NCBI RefSeq assembly: GCF_001428545.1 | Contig: NZ_LMHZ01000008.1 | Location: 62,001 to 126,000, forward strand | Length of the DNA: 64,000 bases | Direction of reading: 5' to 3' | Origin: Noviherbaspirillum sp. Root189 | Lineage (GTDB): Bacteria > Pseudomonadota > Gammaproteobacteria > Burkholderiales > Burkholderiaceae_D | Shown here: one piece after another, positions 54,944-64,000 of the stretch | How the letters are laid out: each line of letters begins with the position of its first letter | Position numbering within the stretch: the first letter of the stretch is position 1 | The notes under the pieces: generated by a model | Databases searched by the model: none | Seen by the model: the letters and a program-made list of their open reading frames with translations, nothing else | Told to the model about the DNA's origin: nothing | Program-made: the position numbers and the translations under genes

Positions 54944-56439
54944 TGGACTATCAGGGAAAACACGTTCTCGTACTCGGTCTGGGTGAATCAGGCCTGGCGA
55001 TGGCATTGTGGCTGGCGCGCTGCGGCGCGACGCTGCGTGTCGCCGATACGCGTGCGGAACCAGATCGCCTGCCGGCACTGCGGGAAGCAGTTCCCGCCGC
55101 CGAGTTCGTCAGCGGCGCATTCAATGCAGCCCTGCTGGATGGCGTTGATATCGTTGCCGTCAGCCCCGGCCTTGCGCCGAATCGCGAACTGGCGGAAATC
55201 ATTCCGGCCGTGCAGGAAAAGGCTATTCCGCTATGGGGCGAGATCGAGCTGTTCGCCCAGGCGCTTGCCGCATTGCGCGCAACGCAAGAGTACGCACCGA
55301 AAGTCATCGCCATCACCGGAACCAATGGCAAGACGACAGTGACCAGCCTGACCGGCATGCTGTGCCGTCGCGCCGGCCTGACAACGCAGGTCGCCGGCAA
55401 TATCAGCCCAGCGGCACTCGACGTGCTGCGTGAAGCGCTCGACAAGAACGAATTGCCGCAGGCCTGGGTGCTCGAACTGTCGAGCTTCCAGCTGCATACC
55501 ACTTACAGCTTGCAAGCCGATGTGGCGACCGTGCTCAACGTTACGCAGGATCACCTCGACTGGCATGGCGACATGGATGCCTATGCGGCGGACAAGGCAC
55601 GCATCTTCGGTACTAACACCAAGACCATTCGCCTGCTCAACCGCGACGATGTACGCGTGATGCAGATGACTGCACCGATGGCCACGGTGATCACCTTTGG
55701 CACCGACGAGCCTGATCATCCGGATTGCTTCGGGCTGGTCGATGAGAACGGCATGCAATGGCTGTCGACCGCGATTGCGTCCGAAGACGGTGAAAAGCGC
55801 CGCCGCAAGAAGGACAGCGCGGAACTTCCCGTCATCCTCAACCGCCTGATGCCGGCCGACGCGCTCCAGATTCGTGGCCAGCACAATGCCGCCAACGCGC
55901 TGGCCGCACTGGCCCTGTGTCGTGCGATCGGCCTGTCGATGGCGCCATTGCTGCACGGACTGCGCGAGTATCGCGGCGAACCGCACCGCGTCGAGCTGGT
56001 GGCGAATGTCGGTGGCGTCGACTACTACGACGACAGCAAGGGCACCAATGTCGGTGCAACGGTCGCGGCGTTGAAGGGTCTTGGCGTGGGACAAGGTAAT
56101 AACCGCCTGGTGCTGATCGCTGGCGGCGACGGCAAGGGCCAGGATTTTTCACCGCTGGCCGACCCCGTTGCCAAATATGTGCGCGGCGTGGTCCTGATCG
56201 GCAAGGATGCGCCGGCAATCCGTGAAGCGATTGCCGCGACATCGGTTGAACTGATTGATTGCGCCACGCTGGAACAAGCGGTGCAGGCTGCGGCCGGCAT
56301 TGCGCATATCGGCGACGCCGTCGTCCTGTCACCGGCCTGCGCCAGCCTCGACATGTTCCGCAACTATGCGCATCGGGCTGAAGTGTTCATTGATGCGGTC
56401 CGCGAACTCGGCTTGTCGCGGGGCGAGGTGATTGCATGA
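54943..56439 (+). CDS. murD: UDP-MurNAc-L-Ala:D-Glu ligase MurD
   Basis: MurD adds D-glutamate to UDP-MurNAc-L-Ala. The 498-residue ligase has an N-terminal Rossmann-like [14 protein letters not shown], the ATP loop GTNGKTT (126-132), [17 protein letters not shown] and a C-terminal [16 protein letters not shown]. It is somewhat longer than the E. coli enzyme (438), with part of the extra length around residues 240-295 (a charged loop including [14 protein letters not shown]). Its stop overlaps the ftsW ATG by 4 bp. Confidence 0.95.
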   Translation: MDYQGKHVLVLGLGESGLAMALWLARCGATLRVADTRAEPDRLPALREAVPAAEFVSGAFNAALLDGVDIVAVSPGLAPNRELAEIIPAVQEKAIPLWGEIELFAQALAALRATQEYAPKVIAITGTNGKTTVTSLTGMLCRRAGLTTQVAGNISPAALDVLREALDKNELPQAWVLELSSFQLHTTYSLQADVATVLNVTQDHLDWHGDMDAYAADKARIFGTNTKTIRLLNRDDVRVMQMTAPMATVITFGTDEPDHPDCFGLVDENGMQWLSTAIASEDGEKRRRKKDSAELPVILNRLMPADALQIRGQHNAANALAALALCRAIGLSMAPLLHGLREYRGEPHRVELVANVGGVDYYDDSKGTNVGATVAALKGLGVGQGNNRLVLIAGGDGKGQDFSPLADPVAKYVRGVVLIGKDAPAIREAIAATSVELIDCATLEQAVQAAAGIAHIGDAVVLSPACASLDMFRNYAHRAEVFIDAVRELGLSRGEVIA

Positions 56440-57644
56440 AATTCGCACTCCCATCCTTTTCCTCTTCATCGCAGAAAGCGCCGATTCCCGGTGTTGTTCA
56501 GCGCTCGAAGATGATGGAATACGATCAGCCGCTGGTGTGGGTGGTCGTATTGCTGATGCTGTTCGGAATGGTCATGGTGTATTCGGCGTCGATCGCGCTG
56601 CCTGATTCGCCCAAGTATGCCAATTACAAGAACTTCCATTTCCTGATCCGTCAGGCGGCCTTTGTCAGCGTCGCGGTGATCGCCGGCTTCCTGGTTTTCC
56701 GCGTGCGCATCGAAACCTGGCAGCGGCTTGCACCTTACCTCTTCGTCGCAACACTGGTGCTGCTGGTGCTGGTACTGGTGCCCGGCGTTGGCAAGGGCGT
56801 CAACGGCGCACGCCGCTGGTTGTCGTTCAAGGTGTTCAATCTGCAGCCGTCGGAACTGATGAAGCTGTTTGTGGTGCTATATGCCGCCGACTATACGGTC
56901 CGCAAGCAGGAATACATGCACAAGCTGACCAAGGGCTTCCTGCCGATGACGGTGGCGATCGGCTTCGTCGGCTTGTTGCTCCTGCTGGAGCCGGATCTTG
57001 GTGCTTTCGGCGTAATCGTCTGCATCGCGATGGGAATCCTGTTCCTGGGCGGTATCAACGGCATCTGGTTCGGGGGTATCGGCGCAACGCTGGTCGGCAT
57101 CTTCAGCATGGTGATTATCCTGTCTCCATGGCGGCGCGAGCGTATCTTCGCTTACCTCAATCCCTGGGACGAAGAAAACGCACTGGGCAAGGCTTACCAG
57201 TTGTCCCATTCGCTGATTGCTTTCGGACGCGGTGAATTATTTGGCGTCGGTCTCGGCGGCAGCGTGGAAAAACTACACTACCTGCCGGAAGCGCATACGG
57301 ATTTTCTGTTGGCCGTGATCGGCGAAGAACTTGGCTTCGTCGGCGTGCTGGTCGTCGTTGCGATGTTTTACTGGATCGTCAAGCGCGCATTTGAAATTGG
57401 TCGCCAGGCGATTGCCATCGATCTGACTTTTGCCGGTCTGGCCGCGAAAGGCATCGGCATCTGGATCGGTGTGCAGGCATTCATCAACATGGGTGTGAAC
57501 CTCGGCCTTTTGCCGACCAAGGGATTGACCTTGCCGCTGATGAGCTACGGCGGTTCGGGCGTACTGATCAACTGCGTCGGTCTCGCGATCCTGCTGCGCA
57601 TCGATTACGAAAACCGCGTGCTGATGCGGGGAGGACGCATATGA
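56436..57644 (+). CDS. ftsW: Septal glycan polymerase FtsW (SEDS)
   Basis: FtsW polymerises septal glycan strands with FtsI. The 402-residue SEDS protein has about ten membrane helices, GVNGARRWL and [18 protein letters not shown] in the middle and the conserved [20 protein letters not shown], then [18 protein letters not shown]. Overlaps murD and murG by 4 bp each. Confidence 0.95.
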   Translation: MKFALPSFSSSSQKAPIPGVVQRSKMMEYDQPLVWVVVLLMLFGMVMVYSASIALPDSPKYANYKNFHFLIRQAAFVSVAVIAGFLVFRVRIETWQRLAPYLFVATLVLLVLVLVPGVGKGVNGARRWLSFKVFNLQPSELMKLFVVLYAADYTVRKQEYMHKLTKGFLPMTVAIGFVGLLLLLEPDLGAFGVIVCIAMGILFLGGINGIWFGGIGATLVGIFSMVIILSPWRRERIFAYLNPWDEENALGKAYQLSHSLIAFGRGELFGVGLGGSVEKLHYLPEAHTDFLLAVIGEELGFVGVLVVVAMFYWIVKRAFEIGRQAIAIDLTFAGLAAKGIGIWIGVQAFINMGVNLGLLPTKGLTLPLMSYGGSGVLINCVGLAILLRIDYENRVLMRGGRI

Positions 57645-58735
57645 GCCGCGCTACCAGGACAAAACGCCTGATGATCATGGCCGCCGGAACCGGCGGCCAC
57701 ATCTTCCCCGGCCTGGCCATCGCCGAGACCATGAAGGCGCGCGGCTGGGAAGTGTCGTGGATGGGCACCATGCACGGCATGGAGCGCGATCTCGTCCCGA
57801 AGCATGGCATTCCGATGGACTCCATCGACTTCGCAGGCTTGCGCGGCAAGGGGCTCCAGCATACCGTCCGCGGCGTGTTCAAGATGGTGGGCGGCTTTGC
57901 GTCCTGCTTCAACATCATCGGTCGCCGCAAACCTAGCGTAGTGCTCGGCATGGGCGGCTATGTCACCGTGCCCGGCGGGATGATGGCCAGGCTGCGCGGC
58001 GTGCCGCTGGCGCTGGTCAATGCCGATGCGGCCCTGCTGCTGTCCAACAAAACGCTGGCTCCGGTCGCGCAACGCGTGCTGTTTGGCTTTCCCGCCGACT
58101 TCGGCAATGCGGCCGGCAAGGCGCTGGTCACCGGCAATCCGGTGCGCAGGGAAATCAGCGAAGTCGCCGTGCCGGCGGAGCGTTATGCGAGGCGCAGCGG
58201 CCCGCTCAGGTTGCTGGTGGTTGGCGGCAGCCTCGGCGCCAAGACTTTGAATGATTGCCTGCCTGCTGCACTGGCGCGCATTCCGGAAGAGCTCCGCCCG
58301 GTCGTCACCCACCAGTCCGGCAAGCAGCACATTGACGTGTTGCGCCAAGCCTATGTCAACGCGCAGGTGCAGGCCGAGGTGGTCGACTTCATCGACGACA
58401 TGCCGCGCCGTTACGCGGAAGCCGACCTGGTGATCTGCCGCGCCGGGGCAATCACCGTATCCGAACTGACCGCTGCAGGCGTCGCCAGTGTGCTGGTACC
58501 GCTGGTGGCGTCCACCACATCGCATCAGCGCGATAACGCGCAATGGATGGAAAAGCAGCAGGCGGCGATTCACCTGCCGCAGAAAGAATTGACGCCCGAG
58601 AGACTGACGCTGTTGCTGCAGTCGATCACCCGCGAAAAGTGCCGGACGATGGCGGAAGCCGCCTATCGCATCGGCAAGCGCGAGGCTAATGAAGCCATCG
58701 CGAACGTCCTGGAAGAATTAGCAGATAAAGCATGA
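57641..58735 (+). CDS. murG: UDP-GlcNAc:lipid I transferase MurG
   Basis: MurG adds GlcNAc to lipid I to give lipid II on the cytoplasmic face. The 364-residue GT-B enzyme has the [11 protein letters not shown] loop (16-26), [14 protein letters not shown], the second G loop [12 protein letters not shown] and [15 protein letters not shown] for UDP binding. Overlaps ftsW and murC by 4 bp. Confidence 0.96.
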   Translation: MSRATRTKRLMIMAAGTGGHIFPGLAIAETMKARGWEVSWMGTMHGMERDLVPKHGIPMDSIDFAGLRGKGLQHTVRGVFKMVGGFASCFNIIGRRKPSVVLGMGGYVTVPGGMMARLRGVPLALVNADAALLLSNKTLAPVAQRVLFGFPADFGNAAGKALVTGNPVRREISEVAVPAERYARRSGPLRLLVVGGSLGAKTLNDCLPAALARIPEELRPVVTHQSGKQHIDVLRQAYVNAQVQAEVVDFIDDMPRRYAEADLVICRAGAITVSELTAAGVASVLVPLVASTTSHQRDNAQWMEKQQAAIHLPQKELTPERLTLLLQSITREKCRTMAEAAYRIGKREANEAIANVLEELADKA

Positions 58736-60117
58736 AACACAAAGTCAAAAACATTCACTTCGTCGGCATCGGCGGTTCCGGCATGAGCGGCATCGCAGAG
58801 GTGCTGCTCAACCTGGGTTACACCGTATCCGGCTCCGACCTGGGCAGCAACGCGGCGACTCAGCGACTGACTGAACTCGGCGCGCGCGTCACCCAGGGCC
58901 ATGCCGCGGAAAACGTGCAGAACGCCGACGCCATTGTCACCTCCACCGCGGTCAAGGGTGACAATCCTGAAGTCATCGCCGCACGTGCCAAGCACATCCC
59001 CATCGTGCCACGCGCGATCATGCTGGCCGAATTGATGCGCCTCAAGCAGGGCATCGCTATTGCCGGCACCCACGGCAAGACCACGACCACCAGCCTGGTG
59101 GCCAGCGTACTGGCCGAAGGCGGACTGGATCCTACTTTTGTCATCGGTGGCCGCCTCAATAGCGCCGGCGCCAATGCCAAGCTGGGCGCCGGTGATTTCA
59201 TCGTGGCCGAGGCGGACGAATCCGATGCTTCCTTCCTCAATCTTTCGCCGTGCATTGAAGTGATTACCAACATCGATGCCGACCACATGGAAACCTACGA
59301 TCACAGCTTTGCCAAGCTGAAGCAGGCTTTCGTGGAGTTCACCCAGCGCCTGCCGTTCTATGGCGTCGCGATGCTCTGCATCGACGATGCTAACGTGCGG
59401 GAAATCATGCCGTTCATCTCCAAGCCGGTGCTGACCTACGGCTTTCACGCGGATGCCCAGGTGCGTGCGACCGATGCCAGGGCAGTCGACAGCCACATGG
59501 AATTCACCGTACTGCAGGAAGGCTATCCACCACTGGAAATCCATCTGAACCAGCCCGGCATGCATAACGTGCAGAACGCTTGCGCCGCCATCGCGATTGC
59601 GCGCGAAGTCGGTGTGGCCGACAGCGCCACCCAAAAGGGTTTGCGTGAATTCAACGGCGTCGGACGCCGCTTCACCCGCTATGGCGAGGTCAAGCTGTCG
59701 GATGGCGGGTCCTTCACGCTGGTCGACGATTACGGCCACCATCCGGTGGAAACCGCTGCGACACTCGCAGCGGCACGCGGCGCCTACCCGGGCCGCCGCC
59801 TCGTACTGGCATTCCAGCCGCACCGCTACACACGTACACGCGACCTGTTCGAAGACTTCGTCAAGGTTTTGTCGAGCGCCGATGCGCTGGTCCTCGCGGA
59901 AGTGTATGCGGCCGGTGAGCAGCCCATCGTGGCCGCCGACGGCCGTGCGCTGTCGCATGCATTGCGCGTGCTCGGCAAGGTGGAACCGATCTTCGTGGAA
60001 GACATCGCCGACATGCCGGCCACCATCATGAACATGGCAAAGGATGGCGACGTCGTGATCACCATGGGCGCCGGTTCGATCAGCGGCGTTCCCGGCAAGC
60101 TGACGCAACAGCACTGA
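58732..60117 (+). CDS. murC: UDP-MurNAc:L-Ala ligase MurC
   Basis: MurC starts the peptide stem by adding L-alanine to UDP-MurNAc. The 461-residue ligase starts [20 protein letters not shown], has the ATP loop GTHGKTT (112-118), [10 protein letters not shown] and DDYGHHPVE. Overlaps the murG stop by 4 bp. The next gene is ddl directly; murB is not present in this cluster. Confidence 0.96.
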   Translation: MKHKVKNIHFVGIGGSGMSGIAEVLLNLGYTVSGSDLGSNAATQRLTELGARVTQGHAAENVQNADAIVTSTAVKGDNPEVIAARAKHIPIVPRAIMLAELMRLKQGIAIAGTHGKTTTTSLVASVLAEGGLDPTFVIGGRLNSAGANAKLGAGDFIVAEADESDASFLNLSPCIEVITNIDADHMETYDHSFAKLKQAFVEFTQRLPFYGVAMLCIDDANVREIMPFISKPVLTYGFHADAQVRATDARAVDSHMEFTVLQEGYPPLEIHLNQPGMHNVQNACAAIAIAREVGVADSATQKGLREFNGVGRRFTRYGEVKLSDGGSFTLVDDYGHHPVETAATLAAARGAYPGRRLVLAFQPHRYTRTRDLFEDFVKVLSSADALVLAEVYAAGEQPIVAADGRALSHALRVLGKVEPIFVEDIADMPATIMNMAKDGDVVITMGAGSISGVPGKLTQQH

Positions 60118-60146
60118 CAGTGAGCTGACACGAGATAACAGGATTA

Positions 60147-61136
60147 ATGATGAGTGCAACAGACCTGAAAAAAGAATTTGGAAAAGTCGGCGTGCTGTTC
60201 GGCGGACGTTCCGCCGAGCGTGAAGTGTCGCTGATGTCCGGCAGCGGTGTCCTCACGGCATTGCAAGGCAAGGGTGTCGACGCCCACGGTTTCGATCCGG
60301 CGGAGCGTGATATGGCTGAACTGGCCGCGGAAAAATTCGACCGCGTGTTCATCGCGCTGCATGGCCGCTACGGCGAGGACGGCACACTGCAAGGCGTCTT
60401 AGAACAACTCGGCGTGCCGTACACCGGCTCCGGCGTGATGGCCTCGTCGATTGGTATGGACAAGGTCATGACCAAGCGTATCTGGCTGAGCCACGGCTTG
60501 CCGACACCGCGTTTTACCGTGCTCGATTCGAAGGAAGCGACAGCCGAAGAACTCGCCAAAGTACCGGCAGAATACGGCCTCCCGCTGATGCTGAAGGCAC
60601 CGCATGAAGGTTCGACCATCGGCATCAGCAAGGTCAGCAGCCAGGCGGAAATGAAAGCCGGTTTTGACTTGTGCGCAAAGTACGACGACGTGGTTCTTGC
60701 TGAAGAATTCATTACCGGTCGCGAGTTGACCGTGCCCGTGCTCGGCACCGGCCGCAATGCCCGCGCGCTGCCGATTGTCGAGATCGTCGCGCCGCAGGGC
60801 AATTACGACTACGAACATAAATATTTCAGCGACGACACGCAGTATCTGTGCCCGGCGCCGCTCGACGAAGCATTGACCAAACGCATCCAGGCTATCGCCG
60901 TGCGCGCCTTCAATGCCGTCGGCAGCTCCGGCTGGGCGCGCGTTGACTTCATGCTGCGCGCCACCGATAACGAGCCCTTCCTGCTGGAGATCAACACCTC
61001 TCCCGGCATGACTGGCCATTCGCTGGTGCCGATGGCGGCCAAGGCGGCGGGTGTCAGCTATGAAGACCTGTGCGTCGAGATCCTGCGCTCGGCCGATCTG
61101 GACCTCAAGCCGACGCAGGACTGGAAACCGGTTTAA
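60147..61136 (+). CDS. ddlB: D-alanine--D-alanine ligase
   Basis: Ddl joins two D-alanines for MurF. The 329-residue ATP-grasp ligase has [15 protein letters not shown], the [13 protein letters not shown] loop, GSTIGISKV and [24 protein letters not shown] precedes the ATG at 60147; a second ATG three bases later is also possible. It sits between murC and ftsQ as usual. Confidence 0.95.
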   Translation: MMSATDLKKEFGKVGVLFGGRSAEREVSLMSGSGVLTALQGKGVDAHGFDPAERDMAELAAEKFDRVFIALHGRYGEDGTLQGVLEQLGVPYTGSGVMASSIGMDKVMTKRIWLSHGLPTPRFTVLDSKEATAEELAKVPAEYGLPLMLKAPHEGSTIGISKVSSQAEMKAGFDLCAKYDDVVLAEEFITGRELTVPVLGTGRNARALPIVEIVAPQGNYDYEHKYFSDDTQYLCPAPLDEALTKRIQAIAVRAFNAVGSSGWARVDFMLRATDNEPFLLEINTSPGMTGHSLVPMAAKAAGVSYEDLCVEILRSADLDLKPTQDWKPV

Positions 61137-61161
61137 GCAATTTACGCAGAGAAGAACAAGC

Positions 61162-61935
61162 ATGTGGCATGACGTCAGAACGCTCAACGCAACCACCAAC
61201 GCCTTGCTCGGCACGCTGGTGCTGAGCCTGGTTGCGTCCGGCCTCTGGTGGGTGGCCAACCGCCCGATGTTTACGCTCACAAGTATTCAGGTGGAAGCTG
61301 TCGGCGAAATGGCGTTGAGGCACGTTAATGCATCGACGATCCGCACCACCGCCGTGCCGCGCCTGAAGGGCAACTTCTTCACCGCCAACCTTGACGAGGT
61401 CAGGCTGGCATTTGAAGCGGTGCCCTGGGTGCGCAAGGCGAGTGTGCGACGCGAGTGGCCCAACAAGCTGATCGTGCAGGTCGAAGAGCATGAACCCCTT
61501 GCGACCTGGGGTGACGATGGCAGGCTGGTGTCGGCCAAGGGCGATATTTTTACCGCCAACCTCGACGAAGCGGAAGAAGATGGGGAATTGCCGGAGTTTT
61601 ACGGACCGGAAGGCAGCGAGAAGGAAATCGTCGTGCGCTATCGTGAATTGCAGGACTGGTTCAAGCCGATCGAGGTGACACCGGAGGCGTTGCAACTGTC
61701 GAGTCGCTACGCATGGACTGTGAAACTGAGCAATGGCATGACGGTGGAACTGGGACGCGAGCAGAGCAAGACGACCTTGAAGGACCGCGTCGACCGGCTG
61801 ATAGGCATTTACCCGCAACTGGCTTCCCGGCTGCAGGACAAGATTGAAAGTGTGGATATGCGTTACCCGAACGGACTGGCATTGAAGGCGCCGGGCGTGA
61901 AGTTTGGAACGGATGGCAAAAAAGCGAAGCGATAA
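61162..61935 (+). CDS. ftsQ: Cell division protein FtsQ
   Basis: A 257-residue bitopic divisome protein with a short cytoplasmic tail, one membrane helix at about 12-34 (ALLGTLVLSLVASGLWWVAN), a POTRA domain (MFTLTSIQVEAVGEM onward) and a beta domain ending near SVDMRYPNGLALKAPGVKF. FtsQ links FtsLB and the later FtsWI module. ATG 61162 is preferred since longer starts run inside ddlB. ftsA follows after 2 bp. Confidence 0.93.
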   Translation: MWHDVRTLNATTNALLGTLVLSLVASGLWWVANRPMFTLTSIQVEAVGEMALRHVNASTIRTTAVPRLKGNFFTANLDEVRLAFEAVPWVRKASVRREWPNKLIVQVEEHEPLATWGDDGRLVSAKGDIFTANLDEAEEDGELPEFYGPEGSEKEIVVRYRELQDWFKPIEVTPEALQLSSRYAWTVKLSNGMTVELGREQSKTTLKDRVDRLIGIYPQLASRLQDKIESVDMRYPNGLALKAPGVKFGTDGKKAKR

Positions 61936-61937
61936 AT

Positions 61938-63170
61938 ATGACAAAAGACGCAAAAAATCTGATCGTCGGCCTCGACATCGGCACCTCGAAAGTGGTGGCG
62001 GTGGTCGCCGAAGTAATGCCGAACGGGAGGCATGAGGTCATCGGGCTCGGGCAACACGAATCCAAGGGCTTGAAGAAGGGCGTGGTGGTCAACATCGAAG
62101 CCACCGTGGAATCGATCCAGCGCGCCCTCGAAGAAGCCGAGCTGATGGCCGACTGCAAGATCAAGAACGTCTATACCGGCATCGCTGGCAGCCACATCCG
62201 CAGCTTCAACTCGAGCGGCATGGTCGCCATCAAGGACAAGGAAGTCACGGCGACCGACGTCGCGCGTGTGATCGAAACCGCCAAGGCGGTCAACATACCG
62301 ACCGACCAGCAATTGCTGCACACGGTGCCGCAGGAATTCATTGTCGACAGCCAGGATGATGTGCGCGAGCCGATCGGCATGAGCGGCATCCGTCTGGAAG
62401 TGAAAGTGCATATCGTCACCGGCGCGGTCTCGGCGGTACAGAACATCGTCAAGTGCGTGCGCCGCTGCGGCCTCGAAGTATCCGATCTGATCCTGCAGCC
62501 GATGGCATCGGCCGATGCAGTGCTGACACCGGATGAGAAGGAACTCGGCGTGGTGTTGATCGATATCGGTGGCGGCACCACCGATGTCGCTATCTTTACC
62601 GAAGGGGCGATCCGTCACACCGCGGTGATCCCGATCGCCGGCGACCAGATCACCAACGACATCGCGATGGCGCTGCGCACGCCGACCGCCGAAGCCGAAG
62701 AAATCAAGCTGCGTTACGGCGTTGCCAAGCAAGTTCTGGCCGATCCGGCGGAATCGCTCGAAGTGCCAGGGCTGGGCGATCGCGGTCCGCGCAGCTTGTC
62801 GCGCCAGGCGCTGGCCGCCGTGATCGAGCCGCGTGTCGAAGAATTGTTTGCGCTCGTGCACCAGGTCGTGCGCGAGTCGGGTTACGAAGAAGTGCTGTCG
62901 TCGGGCCTGGTCCTGACCGGCGGCTCTGCAATGATGCCGGGTATGGTCGAGCTGGCGGAAGACATTTTCCTGAAGCCCGCACGATTGGGTGTACCCGAGT
63001 ACAGCGGTCAGTTGGCGGATGTGGTGCGAAGCCCCCGCTATTCGACGGTACTCGGTCTGTTGCTGGAAGCAAAAAAGCAGTACTTGCGCGGACACATCGT
63101 CACTCGCCAGGATGGATCGGTGAAGGCCGTATGGCAGCGCATGAAAGAGTGGTTCCTGGGTAATTTTTAA
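61938..63170 (+). CDS. ftsA: Cell division actin-like ATPase FtsA
   Basis: FtsA tethers FtsZ to the membrane. The 410-residue actin-fold protein has the phosphate-1 loop GLDIGTSKVVAVV, the 1C domain (residues about 84-165), the second phosphate loop IDIGGGTTDVAIF and an adenosine motif VLTGGSAMMPGM. It ends VWQRMKEWFLGNF, the amphipathic helix that binds the membrane. A 104-bp spacer with a large hairpin follows. Confidence 0.96.
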   Translation: MTKDAKNLIVGLDIGTSKVVAVVAEVMPNGRHEVIGLGQHESKGLKKGVVVNIEATVESIQRALEEAELMADCKIKNVYTGIAGSHIRSFNSSGMVAIKDKEVTATDVARVIETAKAVNIPTDQQLLHTVPQEFIVDSQDDVREPIGMSGIRLEVKVHIVTGAVSAVQNIVKCVRRCGLEVSDLILQPMASADAVLTPDEKELGVVLIDIGGGTTDVAIFTEGAIRHTAVIPIAGDQITNDIAMALRTPTAEAEEIKLRYGVAKQVLADPAESLEVPGLGDRGPRSLSRQALAAVIEPRVEELFALVHQVVRESGYEEVLSSGLVLTGGSAMMPGMVELAEDIFLKPARLGVPEYSGQLADVVRSPRYSTVLGLLLEAKKQYLRGHIVTRQDGSVKAVWQRMKEWFLGNF

Positions 63171-63206
63171 AATCAATAACGTCGTTTGTGAAATAGCGCA
63201 GTTTGC

Positions 63207-63243
63207 AGTTGCTAGTCGCCACACCGCGTGGTGACTAGCAACT
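63207..63243 (+). promoter_or_regulatory. 16-bp-stem hairpin between ftsA and ftsZ
   Basis: AGTTGCTAGTCGCCAC (63207-63222) pairs with GTGGTGACTAGCAACT (63228-63243; one G-U) over a 5-nt loop. No T-run follows (GAAAACTGC), so it is not a standard terminator. It lies 31 bp before the ftsZ start and may set mRNA stability, RNase processing or FtsA:FtsZ ratio. Confidence 0.7.
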
Positions 63244-63274
63244 GAAAACTGCATCATCATCTAAGGGAGTCATC

Positions 63275-64000
63275 ATGGAAATCGATATGATCGATAACGC
63301 AAACCTCGGCACGGTGATCAAGGTCGTCGGTGTCGGCGGAGCGGGCGGCAATGCAGTGCAACACATGATCAACAAAGGCGTGTCCGGCGTTGAATTCATC
63401 GCGGCAAATACCGACGCGCAGGCACTGGCTGCCTCCAAAGCCAACAACATCATCCAGATCGGCGAGACTGGACTCGGCGCTGGCATGAAACCGGAAGTCG
63501 GCCGCATGCTGGCCGAAGAATCGCGTGCTCGTATCGAAGATGCGCTGCGCGGTGCGCACATGGTCTTCATTGCTGCCGGCATGGGCGGCGGCACCGGCAC
63601 CGGCGCTGCACCGATCGTTGCTGAAGTCGCGAAAGAACTCGGCGCACTGACCGTTGCGGTCGTCTCCAAGCCTTTCTCGTACGAAGGCGCCAAATGCATG
63701 GAAATCGCCGACGAAGGTCTGGAAGCACTGTCGCGTCACGTTGACTCGCTGATCGTTATCCTCAACGAAAAGCTGGAAGAGATCTACGAAGACGACAGCA
63801 TGATCGAATGGCTGCAACACGCTGACGATGTGCTGAACAACGCGGTTGCCGGTATCGCCGAGATCATCAATGTGCCGGGCCACATCAACGTCGACTTCAA
63901 CGACGTCAAGACCATCATGGGCGAGCAGGGCAAGGCCATGATGGGTACCGCGACCGCATCCGGTGTGGATCGTGCGCGTATCGCTGCGGAACAGGCAGTC
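63275..64000 (+). CDS. ftsZ: Cell division GTPase FtsZ (partial, C-terminus beyond the window)
   Basis: FtsZ polymerises into the Z-ring. The frame is open from ATG 63275 (preceded by AAGGGAG) to the edge: 242 codons. [19 protein letters not shown] is the nucleotide-binding start and GGGTGTG is at 104-110, the tubulin signature. The visible part is intact and co-linear with the family; the rest of the C-terminal domain and the FtsA/ZipA-binding tail are missing. Confidence 0.97.
   Translation, partial: MEIDMIDNANLGTVIKVVGVGGAGGNAVQHMINKGVSGVEFIAANTDAQALAASKANNIIQIGETGLGAGMKPEVGRMLAEESRARIEDALRGAHMVFIAAGMGGGTGTGAAPIVAEVAKELGALTVAVVSKPFSYEGAKCMEIADEGLEALSRHVDSLIVILNEKLEEIYEDDSMIEWLQHADDVLNNAVAGIAEIINVPGHINVDFNDVKTIMGEQGKAMMGTATASGVDRARIAAEQAV

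Noticed and set aside
61863-63260. 465-codon antisense frame opposite ftsA
   Set aside because: Mirror of ftsA; no motif or ribosome site.
1-64000. tRNA genes, CRISPR arrays, prophage or complete insertion sequence
   Set aside because: No cloverleaf, regular spaced repeats, transposase, integrase or phage structural genes were seen on either strand.

Overview
The window looks like a 64 kb chromosomal segment from a GC-rich betaproteobacterium of the order Burkholderiales, most likely Oxalobacteraceae (Herbaspirillum/Herminiimonas-like). The grounds are the dcw order mraZ-rsmH-ftsL-ftsI-murE-murF-mraY-murD-ftsW-murG-murC-ddl-ftsQ-ftsA-ftsZ without murB, the ubiE-Tim44-ubiJ-ubiB block, the fused ~1330-residue FAD/Fe-S oxidoreductase, and an AspRS with the non-discriminating signature. 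Genus is inference. I see no prophage, complete insertion sequence, CRISPR array or tRNA gene.

Layout. 1-7.6 kb: queF (cut by the left edge), ilvA, a YqaA-type membrane protein, the FAD/Fe-S oxidoreductase and a HIT protein. 7.7-14.3 kb: DUF971 protein, ubiquinone genes ubiE, Tim44-like, ubiJ and ubiB, a TPMT-like methyltransferase and a sodium:solute symporter. 14.4-20.2 kb: FmdB-type zinc ribbon, DUF502 protein, aspS, nudB, an EEP phosphatase and clsB. 20.2-24.2 kb: MocR regulator divergent from a rhodanese, a GcvA-like LysR and an EamA transporter. 24.3-28.9 kb: a stress-flavoured island with a sirtuin, SnoaL-like protein, flavin-reductase-fold stress protein, two uncharacterised ferritin-like diiron proteins and a short hibernation factor. 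29-34 kb: SDR, LysR/TSUP pair, ECF sigma/anti-sigma pair and S4 protein. 34-42 kb: TetR regulator and a fatty-acid beta-oxidation operon of the fadN-fadA-fadE type. 42-47 kb: an HTH/coiled-coil protein, a ThDP enzyme, rnpB, a MITE-like element and a PHB-depolymerase-type esterase. 47.4-64 kb: the dcw cluster, ending inside ftsZ.

How the parts work together. The dcw genes form a tightly packed run (many 1-4 bp overlaps) making lipid II and the divisome, preceded by an MraZ operator with four repeats at exact 10-bp spacing. The ubi block couples quinone methylation with the UbiJ/UbiB assembly factors. The fad operon encodes acyl-CoA oxidation, hydration/dehydrogenation and thiolysis plus a thioesterase, with a TetR regulator in front.

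The least explained items are the tandem ferritin-like pair, a 154-bp element with 23-bp inverted ends and a 4-bp target duplication in the leader of the PHB-depolymerase-like gene, two ~120-bp palindromic repeats whose cores are inverted relative to each other, a 16-bp-stem hairpin between ftsA and ftsZ, and an HTH/coiled-coil protein with a basic aromatic tail.
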